Counted from the stretch's first letter, positions 10,806-21,844 are shown. The stretch is 64,000 bases of DNA from Tubulanus polymorphus (GCF_964204645.1 NC_134028.1:9963001-10027000), one strand, 5' to 3'. Notes: a model not told the origin generated them from the letters alone. Numbers and translations are program-made.

Positions 10806-11485
10806 CTTAAAATATTCATATACATGAATAAAATATATATGAATAACATATAAATTGATAGATTATTCAATATAAAAGTGTGAGTGAAATAATTCATATT
10901 TAAAACAGTGAATATTTATATTTAAATGAGTTTTAATAAAAATTTTGTTATAAAAATGAAGAAAGAAGAAGAAGAACCCAACTTTAAAATCGAAATCAAT
11001 GAAACCAATAAATCATTTTCATTATTTAACATTAAAAATTATATTTCAGCAACAAATTCAGTGTCCGCAAGACATTATAAAATCGATAACATAACTATGA
11101 TTAATCAAATATTATCAAATGAAACTTATTGAATTACTGAACTAGTAGATACTTTTGATAATGGCGTTAAAAATCCTAAAATATTCAATACAGTTTGAAA
11201 ATTGAAAGGAATTTTAGATGAAAACATAATTAATATTCTTAAAACTCCTTTCAATGAAAGAAATGATGATTTAATACTTTCTAAAGATTACAATGATTTG
11301 ATTAACTTAAGAATTGAAAAAAGACAATTATATTATTTCAATTTTGATAATAAACAAATTATCTATAACGAAAATTCATCAAATATTGGAATTCAATGTG
11401 AATTAGATAATGAAAAATCATATAAAGATATTGCAGTTCAATGTAATTTAGATGATGATTTAGAAAATTCAATCCTAATGAAAAA
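10806..11485 (+). repeat. left inverted arm of the nested element
   Basis: Matches the reverse complement of 14407-15080 with small differences. It starts CTTAAAATATTCATATACAT and contains most of the zinc-finger gene. Both arms abut a foldback element on their outer side. Confidence 0.85.
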
Positions 11486-11575
11486 GTGCATTGTTATTGC
11501 GGAGGTAAATATTTAAAATCACATAAATCAAAGCATTATGAAACAATTAAACATAAAAACTGGCGTAAAGAGTAA
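10926..11575 (+). pseudogene. zinc-finger protein of the nested element, left copy
   Basis: Starts in the context TATTTAAATGAG. The frame matches the right-arm copy but is interrupted by two TGA codons (near 11130 and 11198), both at positions that read TTA in the other arm, and by a one-base deletion near 11457. The last part (about 11480-11575) encodes a C-terminal CYCGG...H....H finger followed by KHKNWRKE. No enzyme domain is visible. A role in DNA binding or regulation is inferred from the finger alone. Confidence 0.7.
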
Positions 11576-11630
11576 CAATTCTACATTATAATTATTGAAT
11601 TGAGTTAAATGATTTGAATATCTAATAGAC

Positions 11631-12942
11631 TGTTAAAATGATAAATTGTTTGACAGTTGAAATGATAAATTGTTTGACAGTTGAAGTGATAAATTGTTTG
11701 ACAGTTGAAATGATAAATTGTTTGACAGTTGAAATGATAAATTGTTTGACAGTTGAAATGATAAATTGTTTGACAGTTGAAATGATAAATTGTTTGACAG
11801 TTAAAATGATAAATTGTTTGACAGTTGAAATGATAAATTGTTTGACAGTTGAAATGATAAATTGTTCGACTGTTGAAATGATAAGACAGTTAAAATGATA
11901 AATTGTTTGACAGTTGAAATGATAAATTGTTTGACAGTTGAAATGATAAATTGTTCGACTGTTGAAATGATAAATTGTTTGACAGTTGAAATGATAAGAC
12001 AGCTGAAATGATAAATTGTTTGACAGTTGAAATGTTAAATTGTTTAACAGTTGAAATGATAAATTGTTTGACAGTTGAAATGATAAATTGTTTGACAGTT
12101 GACATGATAAATTGTTTAACAGTTAAAATGATAAATTGTTTGACAGTTGAAATGATAAATTGTTTGACAGTTGAAATAATAAATTGTTCGACTGTTGAAA
12201 TGATAAGACAGTTAAAATGATAAATTGTTTGACAGTTGAAATGATGAATTGTTTGACAGTTGAAATGATAAATTGTTCGACAGTTGAAATGTTAAATTGT
12301 TTGACAGTTGAAATGATAAATTGTTTGACAGTTGAAATGATAAATTGTTTGACAGTTGAAATGTTAAATTGTTTAACAGTTGAAATGATAAATTGTTTGA
12401 CAGTTGAAATGATAAATTGTTTGACAGTTGAAATGATAAATTGTTTGACAGTTGAAATGTTAAATTGTTTGACAGTTGAAATGTTAAATTGTTTGACAGT
12501 TGAAATGTTAAATTGTTTGACAGTTGAAATGTTAAATTGTTTGACAGTTGAAATGTTAAATTGTTTGACAGTTGAAATGATAAATGGTTTGACAGTTGAA
12601 ATGATAAATTGTTTGACAGTTGAAATGTTAAATTGTTTGACAGTTGAAATGATAAATTGTTTGACAGTTGAAATGATAAATTGTTTGATAGTTGAAATGA
12701 TAAATTGTTTGACAGTTGAAATGATAAATTGTTTGACAGTTGAAATGATAAATTGTTCGACTGTTGAAATGTTAAATTGTTTAACAGTTGAAATGTTAAA
12801 TTGTTTGACAGTTGAAATGATAAATTGTTTGACAGTTGAAATGATAAATTTTTTGACAGTTGAAATGATAAATTGTTTGACTGTTGAAATGATAAATTGT
12901 TTGACAGTTGAAATGATAAATTGTTTGACTGTAAATTTAATT
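11631..12942. repeat. 24-bp minisatellite, about 54 units
   Basis: Tandem array of a 24-bp unit beginning ATGATAAATTGTTTGACAGT with few variants (ATGTTAAAT, GTTCGACTG, GTTTAAC) and a few short deletions (near 11880, 11990 and 12200). Each unit reads MINCLTVE in frame, so long frames stay open, but only because 24 is divisible by three. Single diverged fragments of the unit also occur downstream (about 13628, 13822, 13893), so the array probably grew from local sequence. No spacer-repeat alternation. Confidence 0.95.
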
Positions 12943-13051
12943 TTTATTTGATTTAATCATTTAAAAGTTTAATATTTTAAAAATGATTATAAAATATTTA
13001 ATTAAAAACTAGCAAATATTTTATAAACTGTTTAATTTTTCTCTTAAATAA

Positions 13052-13285
13052 ATGGATGGTTTCATCCCAACTGGAAAAAGTGATTTGAAACATTATTTAG
13101 TAGCAGGCGGATTAATATTGGCTGCGCTTTTCTTTTATTATGAAAATATCAGTAAGGATTTGATTAATGAAAATATAAAATTGAGCAAGAAATTAATGAA
13201 GTTAAATGGAAACAATCACAGAAATAAAAAGAATAAAAAAGTTAATGATTTAAGTGTTTTGGAGGATTTAAACAGCATCTTTTAA
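13052..13285 (+). CDS. 77-aa membrane protein of the nested element
   Basis: Starts in TTAAATAAATGGATGG, the same start context as Polinton genes. A hydrophobic helix (LVAGGLILAALFFYY) near residues 17-31 is followed by a lysine-rich, coiled-coil-like stretch (NENIKLSKKLMKL). No family recognised. Single-pass membrane protein with cytoplasmic or virion-interior tail is the likely topology. Confidence 0.6.
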   Translation: MDGFIPTGKSDLKHYLVAGGLILAALFFYYENISKDLINENIKLSKKLMKLNGNNHRNKKNKKVNDLSVLEDLNSIF

Positions 13286-13317
13286 TTTAATTTATTCTAT
13301 ATATTTTGACTATAAAA

Positions 13318-13623
13318 ATGAGTGAAAATAAGGTATTAGAAATATTACATCTAATATATAAAAATCAACAGAATATTAAATCAATTATTATGATTTCAGG
13401 TTTATTTTCATTCTCAGTTTATACTATAAAACAGTGGTTAGAATTCTATGATTGCTGTAAAATTAGATACACTGAATTAATAGAAAATATAAATTATCTA
13501 TCAGATCGAATAAATAATATTAAATGCTGTGAAATATGTAATAAAAGATATAAAAATAAAAAGAGTTTGAGAAATCACATGTATATTCATGAATTAGATG
13601 AGAAATTTCATAATTCAAATTGA
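13318..13623 (+). CDS. 101-aa membrane protein with C2H2 finger
   Basis: The ATG at 13318 is preferred over 13306 because it fits the (T)ATAAAAATGAG context of neighbouring genes. Hydrophobic segment IIMISGLFSFSVYTI at about residues 22-36; C-terminal finger CEICNKRYKNKKSLRNH...H. The combination of membrane segment and C2H2 finger is unusual. Function unknown. It lies 32 bp downstream of the 77-aa gene. Confidence 0.6.
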   Translation: MSENKVLEILHLIYKNQQNIKSIIMISGLFSFSVYTIKQWLEFYDCCKIRYTELIENINYLSDRINNIKCCEICNKRYKNKKSLRNHMYIHELDEKFHNSN

Positions 13624-13740
13624 GAATAAGACTGTTAAATTGGTTGAAAATATAAAAATAGATAATATTATAACTATTTCAATATTTAGATTAATAATTC
13701 ATATTTATGATTTTTATAAAAACTAATTTATATATCTATG

Positions 13741-13818
13741 TACTAGACGTACGAGTAAGAAAGTAAGATTCTTGCCAAGAAAGTAAGATTTCTTGGATTC
13801 TTACTCGTACGTCTAGTA
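13741..13818. repeat. short perfect-arm hairpin
   Basis: The 21-base arms 13741-13761 and 13798-13818 (TACTAGACGTACGAGTAAGAA and complement) are exact inverse copies around a 36-base loop that itself repeats AAGAAAGTAAGATT. Meaning unknown; it could be a terminator-like or origin-like hairpin, or a small MITE. Confidence 0.7.
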
Positions 13819-13974
13819 GATTGTTTAACTGTTTAAGTATTAAATTGTGTACATTGTATATTCATAAACTAAATGAAATAAATCACGAATAAGACTGTTA
13901 AATTAGCTGAAATGTATGAAATATTGTATGAAATATTAGTTAACCAATAAAGGGGGTTGAGGTATCAATGTATC

Positions 13975-14037
13975 AAATACGTATTTAATACGTATTAATG
14001 GTATTAAATACGTATTAATGGTATTAAATACATATTA
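13975..14037. repeat. short tandem repeat, about 20 bp
   Basis: Three to four units of TATTAAATACGTATTAATGG type. Each unit holds the palindromes ATACGTAT and TTAATACGTATTAA-like pieces. AT-rich, no coding capacity. Confidence 0.7.
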
Positions 14038-14240
14038 TGCTTTATTTCTGAAAATGAAGTCACAGAAGTAATTTATGTTTTAATTCATTCAAGTATGATA
14101 TTGTAAATTCTTTACATTTGACTAGGATAATACAAGAGTGATATTAGTTAGTTGGCTTATTCAATAAGAGAAACAATGAAATAATACAAGAGTGATACTA
14201 ACAGTTAAAGTTATAGAATTTCTTGTTAAATCTATTTGAA

Positions 14241-14406
14241 TTCTAGTCAATTCTTGTTAACCAATAGCGCGAATAGAAATCAAAAAGATTTAAATAAAAA
14301 AACAATAAGTTACTTTATCTAATACTAACTTATTTAACTTATTGTTTTTTTATTTAAATCTTTTTGATTTCTATTCGCGCTATTGGTTAACAAGAATTGA
14401 CTAGAA
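14241..14406. repeat. perfect 69-bp foldback
   Basis: The arms 14241-14309 and 14338-14406 are exact inverse complements around a 28-base loop. The sequence begins TTCTAGTCAATTCTTG. The right arm abuts the truncated zinc-finger gene, so this foldback either inserted there or marks the end of the arm duplication. Perfect identity suggests a young element or gene conversion. Confidence 0.85.
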
Positions 14407-14967
14407 TTTTTCATTAGGATTGAATTTTCTAAATTCATCATCTAAATTACATTGAACTGCAATATCTTTATATGATTTTTCATTATCCAATTCACATTGA
14501 ATTCCAATATTTGATGAATTTTCATTATAGATAATTTGTTTATTATCAAAATTGAAATAATATAATTGCCTTTTTTCAATTCTTAAGTCAATCAAATCAT
14601 TGTAATCTTTAGAAAGTATTAAATCATCATTTCTTTCATTGAAAGGAGTTTTAAGAATATTAATTATGTTTACATCTAAAATTCCTTTTAATTTTAAAAC
14701 TGTATTGAATATTTTAGGATTTTTAACGCCATTATCAAAAGTATCTACTAGTTCAGTAATTAAATAAGTTTCATTTGATAATATTTGATTAATCATAGTT
14801 ATGTTATCGATTTTATAATGTCTTGCGGACACTAAATTTGTTGCTGAAATATAATTTTTAATGTTAAATAATGAAAATGATTTATTGGTTTCATTGATTT
14901 CGATTTTAAAGTTGGGTTCTTCTTCTTCTTTCTTCATTTTTATAACAAAACTTTTATTAAAACTCAT
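14401..14967 (-). pseudogene. zinc-finger protein of the nested element, right copy, 3' truncated
   Basis: 188 open codons from an ATG in the same context as the left copy. It lacks the two TGA stops of the left copy, but its 3' end is replaced by the foldback at 14241-14406, so the C-terminal CYCGG zinc finger is missing. N-terminal part is charged (KMKKEEEEPNFKIEI); a repeated IQCELDNEKSYKDIAVQCNL-type cysteine pair precedes the break. Confidence 0.7.
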
Positions 14968-15080
14968 TCAAATATAAATATTCACTGTTTTAATTATTTC
15001 ACTCACACTTTTATATTGAATAATCTATCAATTTATATGTTATTCATATATATTTTATTCATGTATATGAATGTTTTAAG
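14407..15080 (-). repeat. right inverted arm of the nested element
   Basis: Reverse complement of 10806-11485. The match stops at 14407, within the zinc-finger gene, exactly where a perfect 69-bp foldback begins, so the 3' end of the gene is missing on this side. Confidence 0.85.
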
Positions 15081-15302
15081 AGTAATAGGGGTAATGGGCT
15101 TTCAGGTTAAAGGTTGAATGGTCGAGTTCATTAAAAAATGAAAAACATGAAAATAATAACAATTTCTACTTGAATTAGGAGTGAAACTCATAAAAAATGA
15201 AAAATAATTCTCACACGCTCGAATTTATTTCACTCACACTTTACTCACACTTTTTTCTAGCGAGTAAAAATGAAAAATAAATTCGAGTGTGTGAGAATTT
15301 AT
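15081..15302. repeat. truncated foldback at right end of nested element
   Basis: Starts AGTAATAGGGGTAATGGGCT, like the foldback at 9588, and repeats its nested palindromes, but stops halfway at about 15302 where Polinton sequence (TTATTTAATTCAGTC) resumes. Confidence 0.7.
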
Positions 15303-15732
15303 TTAATTCAGTCATAACTAAATAATCATTTTTTAAATCGGAATATAATCTATTTTCATCTTCAATTGGTAGTATATAATTACATAATTTACTATAACCT
15401 TTTACTACATTTTCTGATATCGCGTCATTAATTCTAGCTGTTCTCGCGGCTTCATAAATCTTAAATAATCTAATAATTTCATCTGATTTCATTGTATCTA
15501 ATTCATTATAAGTTAAATTTTTACCGACAAAATTTTTACATTTTCCAGATGCTATTAATATTTCTAATTGATGTTTACAATAAAGATAATATTCATAATT
15601 ATTATTTGTTGTAACATTATTTAAAGCACCATCATCTGGAGTTAATTTTGTTTCTGTTATTCCTAAATCATCTAAAGTTTTTTCAATTGGAACATCACCA
15701 TTTTTAGATTTTATTTTCTTTTCACCTCCCAT
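15303..15732 (-). pseudogene. ATPase-neighbour protein, copy A, 5' part
   Basis: Starts MGGEKK with a TATAAATGGG context. It is colinear with the copy B gene at 47549-48158 through YLVMTELNK and is then cut by the nested element; the remainder lies at 9492-9587. Central part contains KHQLEILIASGKCKNF and IRLFKIYEAARTARINDA, mostly helical. The intact family has a C-terminal hydrophobic segment. Conserved beside the packaging ATPase in animal Polintons as I recall them; role unknown. Confidence 0.7.
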
Positions 15733-15754
15733 TTATATAACAAAAAAATTAGTT

Positions 15755-16037
15755 GTAATGTTGCAACTAGAATTTAACTAGAATGTAACTAGAATTCAAC
15801 TAGATTAACAAGTTAGTTGAAATATTGTTGTTTTTATTTATTTCTTGTTAAACCTAGTTGATTTTTGTTCCAACTACCAATAACTAGAATTCAACTAGAA
15901 TGTAACTAAAAATATACTAGATTAACAAGCTAGTTAAAATATTGTTGAATTTTATTTGATTTTTATTTCAAATACCAATAACTAGAATTCAACTAGAATG
16001 TAACTAAATATGTAATAGATTAACAAGCTAGTTGAAT
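15755..16037. repeat. three tandem units with CTAGTTGAATTCTAG palindromes
   Basis: Three units of roughly 100 bp, each with AACTAGAATTCAACTAGAATG followed by AGATTAACAAGCTAGTT. The units are themselves palindromic around GAATTC and CTAG. An orthologous block with the same organisation sits at the same place in copy B (47245-47535), so it belongs to the Polinton family and not to a later insertion. Confidence 0.8.
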
Positions 16038-16646
16038 TTAAATAAATTCATATTTAAATGGGCGTTGTAATCTAAATAGTAATTTTGATCTTTTAATATT
16101 TTTCAACTTATCCATATATTCATTATGTAAATCATGTGGAATAATATCATTTTCCTCAAGTGCATTTTTCATCGATATTCTATCTTTATTGTAGAATAAA
16201 ACTAGAAATCTAATGTTTTCTCTAAAGTCTTTAACATTTGAATTATATTATTGATTTAAAACCCAAGTTGTTATCCCAAAATGTCTGCCAGAAAAAGCTA
16301 AATAACATAACTCACTCTCTCTAATTTTTGAATCATGTAAATTTGCGCAATCATCTATAATGAATAATGTATTTGATCCTTTATAAATATCAATTGCTAT
16401 TTTAATACAATTATCTAAATTTTCTTTTACTGTTTTAGGATCTAATATAATAAATTTATTATTTCTAGTAATATTTCTATCATAAGTTTGATTAAATTCA
16501 TACGTTGGACAAAATAGTACTATATTATCAAAATAGTTTTTATAAACAGTTTCTAATAAATTTAATATAAAATTAGTTTTTTCACAATTTGTTACGCCAG
16601 AAATTAACATATTATGAGGTTCAAATATAAATAATTCCTTATTCAT
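16038..16646 (-). pseudogene. A32-type packaging ATPase, copy A
   Basis: FtsK/HerA-superfamily genome-packaging ATPase as found in Polintons. Walker B-like TLFIIDDCAN is kept, but the Walker A loop reads GVTNCEKT, with glutamate in place of the glycine before the catalytic lysine seen in copy B (GVTNCGKT). A TAA stop near 16246 cuts the last third (after WVLNQ). Both changes would abolish activity. Confidence 0.9.
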
Positions 16647-17775
16647 TTATATATTTTTAATTTTACTTGACAATATCCATTCATTGAATTTATCTGGCCA
16701 TCCAACCCATTTTACTTAAGAATATTTTTTTCTTTTAATAGTTTTTGTTTTTAATACTTTTTCAATTTTATATTCTTGTTCTAGATTTTCAGTAGTTAAC
16801 CTCAATTCTTCTTCGTAAAAGTAGCCATCAACTTCTTCACCATCTAAATCTTCTAATTTATAGACATATGGTTTTGTTGTTATTACCTTTTTTATTTTAT
16901 ATATTTTCCTAGTAAAATTTCGATCGTATCCTTTGTCAAATATCTTTTTATACTTAGAAATTCTAACATTTTGACCAACTTTAAATTTAGGTTCACCAAA
17001 ATCATCTACAAGAAATGCTCCATATAAATTATTCCAAACAATTTCAGCATTTTCAGGTTTTCTAGCATCAATAGGTTTCATTCCAATAGAAGAATGATAA
17101 GAATTATTATATCCTTATATCAATTTTGGCAAAACATCAATCCATTTAAAAGTATTATTAAGCTGTAAAATATTTCCACATTCTTGATCTTAATGTTCTA
17201 TTAAATCGTTCAACAACTGCTGCTTTTTTATCCGATTTTGTTGAAAAATATTTAATATTATGATTATCTAAGAGTTCATGAACAAGTGAATTATCAAACT
17301 CTTTTCCATCGTCAAATTGTATTTTTTCTGGTTTTAGTTTATCATCCGAAAGAAATTTTCTTAAAACATTTGATGATTGTACAGCATCTTTTCTATAAAG
17401 TGGGAAACTCCATACATAACGACTAAAAATATCAATTATATTCAATAACCACCAATAATCATTATTATCTTTCTTAACTTTTTTCATATCAATTATATCT
17501 CCTTGCCACTGTTGATCTACATAACTTACCATAGTTTTTCGAGTTTTATATTTTCTAACAATTTTTTTCTGTGTTGTGTATGTTGGTTGTTCTAACATAA
17601 ATTCATTTATATCTTTATATTTAACTAAATTTTGTGGGATTATCTTATCTAATTTATCTTGTTTTACTTGACGCCATATATTTTTAGTAGAAGAATAAGC
17701 AACCGAACTCTCAGGGTTGTAATATAAATTTCTAAAATATTGTATTTTAGTATAAGGAGTTTTTTTACCACCCAT
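16647..17775 (-). pseudogene. RVE integrase with chromodomain, copy A
   Basis: Retroviral-type integrase that inserts the element. The first 205 codons hold the catalytic core: D93 or D96 in QGDIID, D155 in FDDGKEF, and E189 in VVERFNR, spaced as a D,D-about-34-E triad. After a TAA at 17156-17158 the frame resumes in the C-terminal DNA-binding part (MKPIDARKPENAE...) and a chromodomain whose last part follows another stop near 16714. Start chosen at 17775 (MGGKK) in a TATAAATGGG context. At least three stops make it a pseudogene. Confidence 0.9.
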
Positions 17776-17805
17776 TTATATATCCTTAATTTTAACTTTA
17801 TATTT

Positions 17806-19053
17806 CTAATATTGAATACTATCTAATTGTGAATTAACAATATTTAATCGTGCGTCAGATATAATATAAATGTGCATTTTGAAATTTTTGTCTCCTCTTT
17901 TCTTTTTCATGAATAATTGTATTCCATCTTTTGTGTTCTGTAGTTTTTTCCCAGAACCATGTAATGAATTATCCTCTGTTGTTCTAAAATCTAACCATAA
18001 TGCATATTTATTGCCGGTATAATAATCAATTTGATTAATATTACAATTTTCAAATGATTTTACTTTTTCATTCATAAAATGTTTTCTAATTTCTGGCCAT
18101 TGATCTATCATTCTCATTCCTTGACAAAATATTTTATTTGCTATTCCTTCGATAGTTATTTCTACTTTTGTTATTTCAGGAATATAATAATTATCTACCT
18201 TTATTGCACCATTAGAATATGTTGCAATGGTAAAAAATATTAATATACCTTTAATAGATCTTCTTAGGAAGTTAATATTCTCATTAATTATTTCATCATT
18301 TGCATTAATAGTTACAGTTTTAAATTTATCAATATAATCATATAATAATGAAAATCCTTGATTGTATTGAGTTTGAATTGTGCTAGCAATATTTTCATTA
18401 GTTACTGTGTCATATTCTAAACATATATTTGATAATTTATAACCCATATCTTTAACAACGCTAGATAATACAATTTCATTTACAGGAGCAAATGTTATCT
18501 CAAATATAATATCTTCTTGAATTGCGTATTTATATAAAGGTGCATTATTATTTATCAATTCAAAGTCTAATGGAATTTTATATTTGCTTCCATAAATCTT
18601 TTTTATCAAATTATCTACAGCATTAGTTACTACTGCATTATTGGCTTCAGATCTTAATTTATTATGGTTTTCCGATTTAATACCCTGAAATATCATGTTA
18701 TTTCTATTTTCTTTAGTTAACCATCAATCTTTATAATGCATAAATAAATTATAATCATCTAATGAGAAAACTGTTTCTGGACCAATCTTTATAGTTAATT
18801 TTTTAATCAAATATCTCCCAACATTATCAACAACATAATTATTATCTTGACCAATTACTTTTATATCAGCTGATAAAAAAATACTATTTGGAACATAAAA
18901 TGTATTTTGTGTTAATCCAGGAATTCTAACATATAGAGTTTCATCGGGATTAATATTTGAAGGATTATGTGTAATTATATGATGTGATCTTTCTGCTTTA
19001 ATAGCATTAGATATTCTAGAAATCTTAGAAGGACTTATATAACTCCCACTCAT
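17806..19053 (-). pseudogene. major capsid protein (double jelly roll), copy A
   Basis: Polinton-type major capsid protein: N-terminal SYISPSKISRISNAIKAE, then YVPNSIFLSADIKV, VDNVGRYLIKKLTIKIGPE and DDYNLFMHYKDLW-type motif, the conserved first jelly-roll region of Polinton and virophage-like capsids. One in-frame TGA at about 18723 replaces the leucine codon TTA seen in copy B; the rest, 296 codons, is open to the stop at 17806. The second jelly roll follows with VEITIEGIANKIFCQG. Confidence 0.9.
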
Positions 19054-19073
19054 TTATTTAACAAAAAAATCAA

Positions 19074-20486
19074 TTATTTATTTTTAATCATATTCACTAA
19101 CCCAAAAATAATAGCACTTACAACTGTAATTGAAAATAAAATAATATGTTCAGCAGCAAAGTTAATAATGTTTCCTGCAGATTTCAATATAAAACCAACA
19201 ATTGATGCAATAATTCCTGGTAAAGCTGCGGCAGATTTTTTAGATAGTTCCCATAAATATTTTGCTAATTTCTTTAAACCATCCTTAACTTTATCTTGTA
19301 TAGAATTATTATCATTCGGGGGTTTATCCGGTTTATTTGGAGTAGGAGTAGATTTTAAAGCATTTGATATTGCTAAACCAATTGTTGTAAATAACATAGT
19401 TACAGCTGTTAGAATTGAAAGAATTGTTATTCCTTCTAATCTAAATAATAATCTTATTCTATCTTTCAATGATATTTCAGAATTTGGTTTTATTATTAAA
19501 TCTTTAAAAATAACTTTTAATCTATTAATATTATAATCATATGATTTTAATAATGATTTAATTTCTACTTTTTGTACTTCTAAATTATCTTTTAAATTAT
19601 TAATTTCTTTTTCTAAACGTAATTATTTTTTCCTATATTCTATTTCATCCATTACTTGACGATCAAGATCAGACTTAGTTAATTCTTTTTCTAAATTTCT
19701 AATTTCAATATCTCTTATACTTTTATCATGCGCAATTTTATCAGATGCATGTCTTATACTTTCAATTGCTCTAATTGCTTCAACAGAAAATATATTATTT
19801 AAATCTTCTAATTGTTGATCTGTTGCATCAATTAATCCATTCGGTAAAAGTTTTTCAATTGGAACTTTATTTGATTTAAGTTTACTAGTTTTGGAAGTTA
19901 TATTCTGTTCAGAAGTTGTTTCTGTTTCTGATTTCTTTTTGATTATTTCAAATAATTCATTAATTCTTTGTTTAAATACGTCTATGTTATCATCTCTTTC
20001 TTTTTGTGTAACATCAGTTATTTCATTACTATTACTTATTCTCTTAATTCTAAATGTTTCTAACTTTTTCAAAGTTGATTCCGCTAATATTTTTTTTAGT
20101 TTTGTCCTTTGATTAGTGATATCAATATAATAATCACCTTTCAAACGATAATAACATTTACCATTATCTAAAAATTTTAATTTATGTGCTAAAGGTCCAA
20201 CGTCTTTATCATTTATGTTAAATTCAGAATTTTCAATCATATGTTTTTATTTAGGTATTTTGTTTAAATTATTTAAATCTTGTTTTACTAAATCTGGGTC
20301 TAAATTTTCAGGATTTAATTGTGATTCTGCATTTTTAATATAATCAGGCATATTTAAATTATTATTATATCCTGGCTCATTACCATCATTAAAACTTTTT
20401 TCACTAAAATCAGGTTGTTGTTCATCAGTTATGCCAGGTTCATCAAAATTATTTATTCCAATATCTTCTCCACCTTCTACATCCAT
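19074..20486 (-). pseudogene. large coiled-coil/membrane virion-type protein, copy A
   Basis: Counterpart of the 481-codon gene at 42764-44209. The acidic N terminus differs more between copies than the rest. Copy A has stops at about 20247 and 19620. The C-terminal part, 19469-19074, holds a hydrophobic helix (TILSILTAVTMLFTTIGLAI), a proline-rich linker (TPTPNKPDKPP) and a glycine/alanine-rich membrane segment, a pattern I recognise from hypothetical proteins of cnidarian Polintons. Confidence 0.75.
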
Positions 20487-20508
20487 TTATATAATAAAAA
20501 AATTAAAA

Positions 20509-21828
20509 TTAAAAATATAATATTCCTCCTAAAACAATTCCTATACAAGTTAAAGCTAATTTAGTATTTTCATGGAATTTATTATCATTATCAGTTTTAA
20601 TTATTTCATGTTGAATATTATCAGTTTTTATATTTTCTGATGTATTGTAATCTATTATTTTAGAATCATTATTTAATTTAATATTATTAGTTTTAGTTTC
20701 TGTTGATTGAATGTGTTTTTTATTTTTTTCACCTTCCATTAATTTTGGAGCAGTAATAATCTTTTTATTTATATCATTTAATCCAAATGAATTATTTATT
20801 GTTGCAGTTTTAATTAGATTATTATAACCAATTATATTTTCCATCTTTAATACTAAATCATTAGAAATAATAAATAGATTAGGGCCTATACAATAATTTA
20901 ATCTAATATGTTATTTATCTAAATAATTTTGATATCTTACAATGTTTTCTGGAATCGATCTATTTTTATCATTATGAATTGAATCTTCAAATAGTACTTT
21001 GAATTGTTTCTGCGCATCGAATGAAGTGTTATCATTTCCAATTATTGGTGATCTTGTTTCAACTTGCGCACCTAAAATACATATCAAATAAGTTCTAATA
21101 GATTGATTTATTCTTTGTATACCAGCATTAGTAAAACCTTCACTATTTTCTAAAATGAAATAAACCCAACCATTATTATTTTGTTGTTGTATATTATAAT
21201 AATATTTTAGTAATTCATTCCAATTTAGTGTTCTTATATCTGAATTTGTTATTATTTTTCCAAATTCTTTAGTATACAATATTCCTAATCCACCCATTGT
21301 TCCAATTTTTGCTCTAAAATCTTTATTTCAATTAATATTAAATTCATTACATATTTTATAAAACTTAGAAAAATTAATATTATTATTCAATTCTTCAAAA
21401 TATTTTGAACCTGGTAAAGGACATTCTAAACCATCTAATATTAATCTTATTTGAAAATAAGTATGAAATCTAAAAAGTGATAACATCAATGGTAAACTTG
21501 GTTTGTTTAAATGATCATTCCAACTAATTCCACAACCTGTTGTTGCACAATAAACAGCAAAATTTAATTGGTTCTGCCAATACTTCATATTAGATTTCAA
21601 TAACCATTGTTTTGCCTCATTTAAATTATTAAAATTAATTGTATACACATTGAATATATTTTCCATCTTTACATGAAAATTGTTACTTTCAGTAACATAA
21701 ATATATAAATCAATTAATGAATTTAAAACTTCATTTCTATATGAAATAACTTTATTAAAATCTATTGCAGGAATATTATATTTAATTGATTTATTATATT
21801 GGAAAGCTTTTGGAAAACTATCTGCCAT
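20509..21828 (-). pseudogene. 441-aa class Polinton protein, copy A
   Basis: Homologous over its whole length to the intact gene at 41422-42747. Two stops, a TGA at about 21326 and a TAA at about 20911, both replace serine codons of copy B. C-terminal hydrophobic helix (LALTCIGIVLGGILYF). Function unknown; see copy B. Confidence 0.75.
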
Positions 21829-21844
21829 TTATATAACTAAAAAA

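Larger units (their letters stand above)
9588..15302. mobile_element. nested element with inverted arms, inside Polinton copy A
   Basis: Copy B is uninterrupted at the corresponding point of the ATPase-neighbour gene, so this block is an insertion into copy A; eight bases of the target (present in copy B) are missing here. It consists of a foldback repeat (split by a Penelope fragment), an arm of 680 bp with a zinc-finger gene, a 24-bp minisatellite, two small genes, further foldbacks, the same 680-bp arm inverted, and a truncated foldback. Its termini begin AGTAATA, like the Polinton terminus AGTAATT. Its genes start in the same TAAATG context as Polinton genes. It may be a non-autonomous satellite or the rearranged remains of a related element; no polymerase, integrase or capsid gene is present. 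Confidence 0.6.

Noticed and set aside
11638-12951. Long open frames of MINCLTVE repeats as a repeat protein gene, or the array as CRISPR
   Set aside because: The unit length is divisible by three, so frames stay open by default; the array is broken by out-of-frame deletions, and there are no spacers, so it is a minisatellite.
10926-18723. TGA read as an amino acid (recoding) because several TGA codons stand at TTA leucine positions
   Set aside because: Other TGA codons in the same element replace serine codons, and the same genes carry TAA stops and frameshifts as well. Ordinary decay explains this better.
19168-19536. 122-codon plus-strand frame opposite the membrane protein gene of copy A (and 43627-44115 in copy B)
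   Set aside because: Shadow of a real gene on the other strand, hydrophobic because its complement is.
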